Shown here: positions 63,671 through 64,000 of the stretch, one piece after another | Numbering within the stretch: position 1 is the stretch's first letter | How the letters are laid out: every line of letters begins with the position of its first letter | DNA from: Bombilactobacillus bombi | Lineage (GTDB): Bacteria > Bacillota > Bacilli > Lactobacillales > Lactobacillaceae | Assembly (NCBI RefSeq): GCF_964340835.1 | Contig: NZ_OZ204251.1 | Length of the DNA stretch: 64,000 nt | Reading direction: 5' to 3' (one strand) | Program-made: the position numbers and the translations under genes | Notes under the pieces: generated by a model | The model's database searches: none | What the model was told of the DNA's origin: nothing | Seen by the model: the letters and a program-made list of their open reading frames with translations, nothing else

Positions 63671-64000
63671 ATGAAAGGACGCGATGTAGTTTTAGGTTTA
63701 TTAAATACTAAAAGTCGTAGTGGTTATGAAATCAAAGAAATTGTTGAAGATCAATTAGCCTATTTCTTTGATGCTAGCATTGGTATGATTTATCCCACTT
63801 TAAGAAATTTAGAAAAAGAAGGAAAAATTCAAAAAACCCGCGTTTACCAAACAGATAAACCTAATAAGAACGTTTATACTATTACTGATAGTGGCAAAAA
63901 AGAATTTGCTCAATATCTTAAATCACCAATAGCACAAGATATTTACAAATCTGATTGTTTAATGCGCCTATACTTAGGTACAGAATTATCTGATAAAGAA
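63671..64000 (+). CDS. PadR family transcriptional regulator, 3' end cut by window
   Basis: 110 codons visible: MKGRDVVLGLLNTKSRSGYEIKEIVEDQLAYFFDASIGMIYPTLRNLEKEGKIQKTRV is a PadR winged helix (GYEI, IYPTLxxLEKEG), followed by YTITDSGKKEF wing and the start of the C-terminal dimerisation part. GGAGG 7 bases before ATG. Probably represses the divergent exporter and itself. Confidence 0.93.
   Translation, partial: MKGRDVVLGLLNTKSRSGYEIKEIVEDQLAYFFDASIGMIYPTLRNLEKEGKIQKTRVYQTDKPNKNVYTITDSGKKEFAQYLKSPIAQDIYKSDCLMRLYLGTELSDKE

Noticed and set aside
1..64000. CRISPR arrays, tRNA or rRNA genes
   Set aside because: No regularly spaced repeats and no tRNA/rRNA signatures were seen on reading either strand.

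Overview
The window looks like a piece of an AT-rich lactic acid bacterium chromosome (Lactobacillaceae). The evidence is a Gram-positive housekeeping block with gpsB, class B RNase P RNA, ypsA, recU, pbp1A, dnaD and dinG; a complete lower mevalonate cluster; RexAB-type (AddAB) recombination nucleases; a T-box riboswitch; and several DNA-repair enzymes that lack iron-sulphur ligands. I cannot fix the genus from sequence alone. No rRNA, tRNA, intact insertion sequence, prophage or CRISPR array was seen.

Layout. 1-4.3 kb: the 3' part of a DapE-type peptidase, then an ABC transporter (ATPase plus FtsX-type permease). 4.3-6.5 kb: a XerS-like recombinase followed by about 1 kb of gene-free, very AT-rich DNA that contains a near-canonical Firmicutes dif site at 6092-6119, so the window spans the replication terminus. 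6.2-9.1 kb: a T-box (apparent specifier ATC, isoleucine) leading a proline iminopeptidase and an OppA-type lipoprotein. 9.2-13.4 kb: an MFS exporter, DegV and RqcH. 13.4-20.9 kb (minus strand): one operon, ebsA-fhs-lspA-rluD-pyrR-carA-carB. In it ebsA and rluD seem to start at ATT codons, and carA/carB are intact reading frames that have lost catalytic residues. 21-25 kb: CorA, an RNA methyltransferase, rnpB, gpsB, ypsA. 24.7-27.6 kb: recU-pbp1A. 27.6-28.96 kb: a decayed intergenic island with a tiny membrane ORF, a strongly promoted signal-peptide ORF and possible transposase scraps. 29-42 kb (minus): nth, dnaD, asnS, a TseB-like gene, dinG, addA, addB. 42.2-46.3 kb: mvk-mvd-pmk-fni (mevalonate to IPP/DMAPP). 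46.3-50.4 kb (minus): hydroxyacyl-CoA dehydrogenase, RsmF-like methyltransferase, an unknown membrane protein and a methyltransferase-like protein. 50.5-51.4 kb: signal peptidase I and a small conserved protein.

51.5-64 kb is accessory: an MFS exporter divergent from a TetR regulator; a very AT-rich two-gene unit resembling the Kiwa anti-phage pair; a five-gene unit of ABC-2 permease, ATPase, ABC exporter, AgrC-type kinase and AgrA/LytTR regulator with a 21-bp-periodic direct repeat before it; an aldo/keto reductase; and a second DHA2 MFS exporter divergent from a PadR regulator across a 47-bp perfect palindrome.

The strongest leads are the catalytically dead-looking but open CarA/CarB pair, two ATT starts in the same operon, the dif site beside a XerS-like enzyme, the Kiwa-like pair, and the orphan AgrCA-ABC unit.
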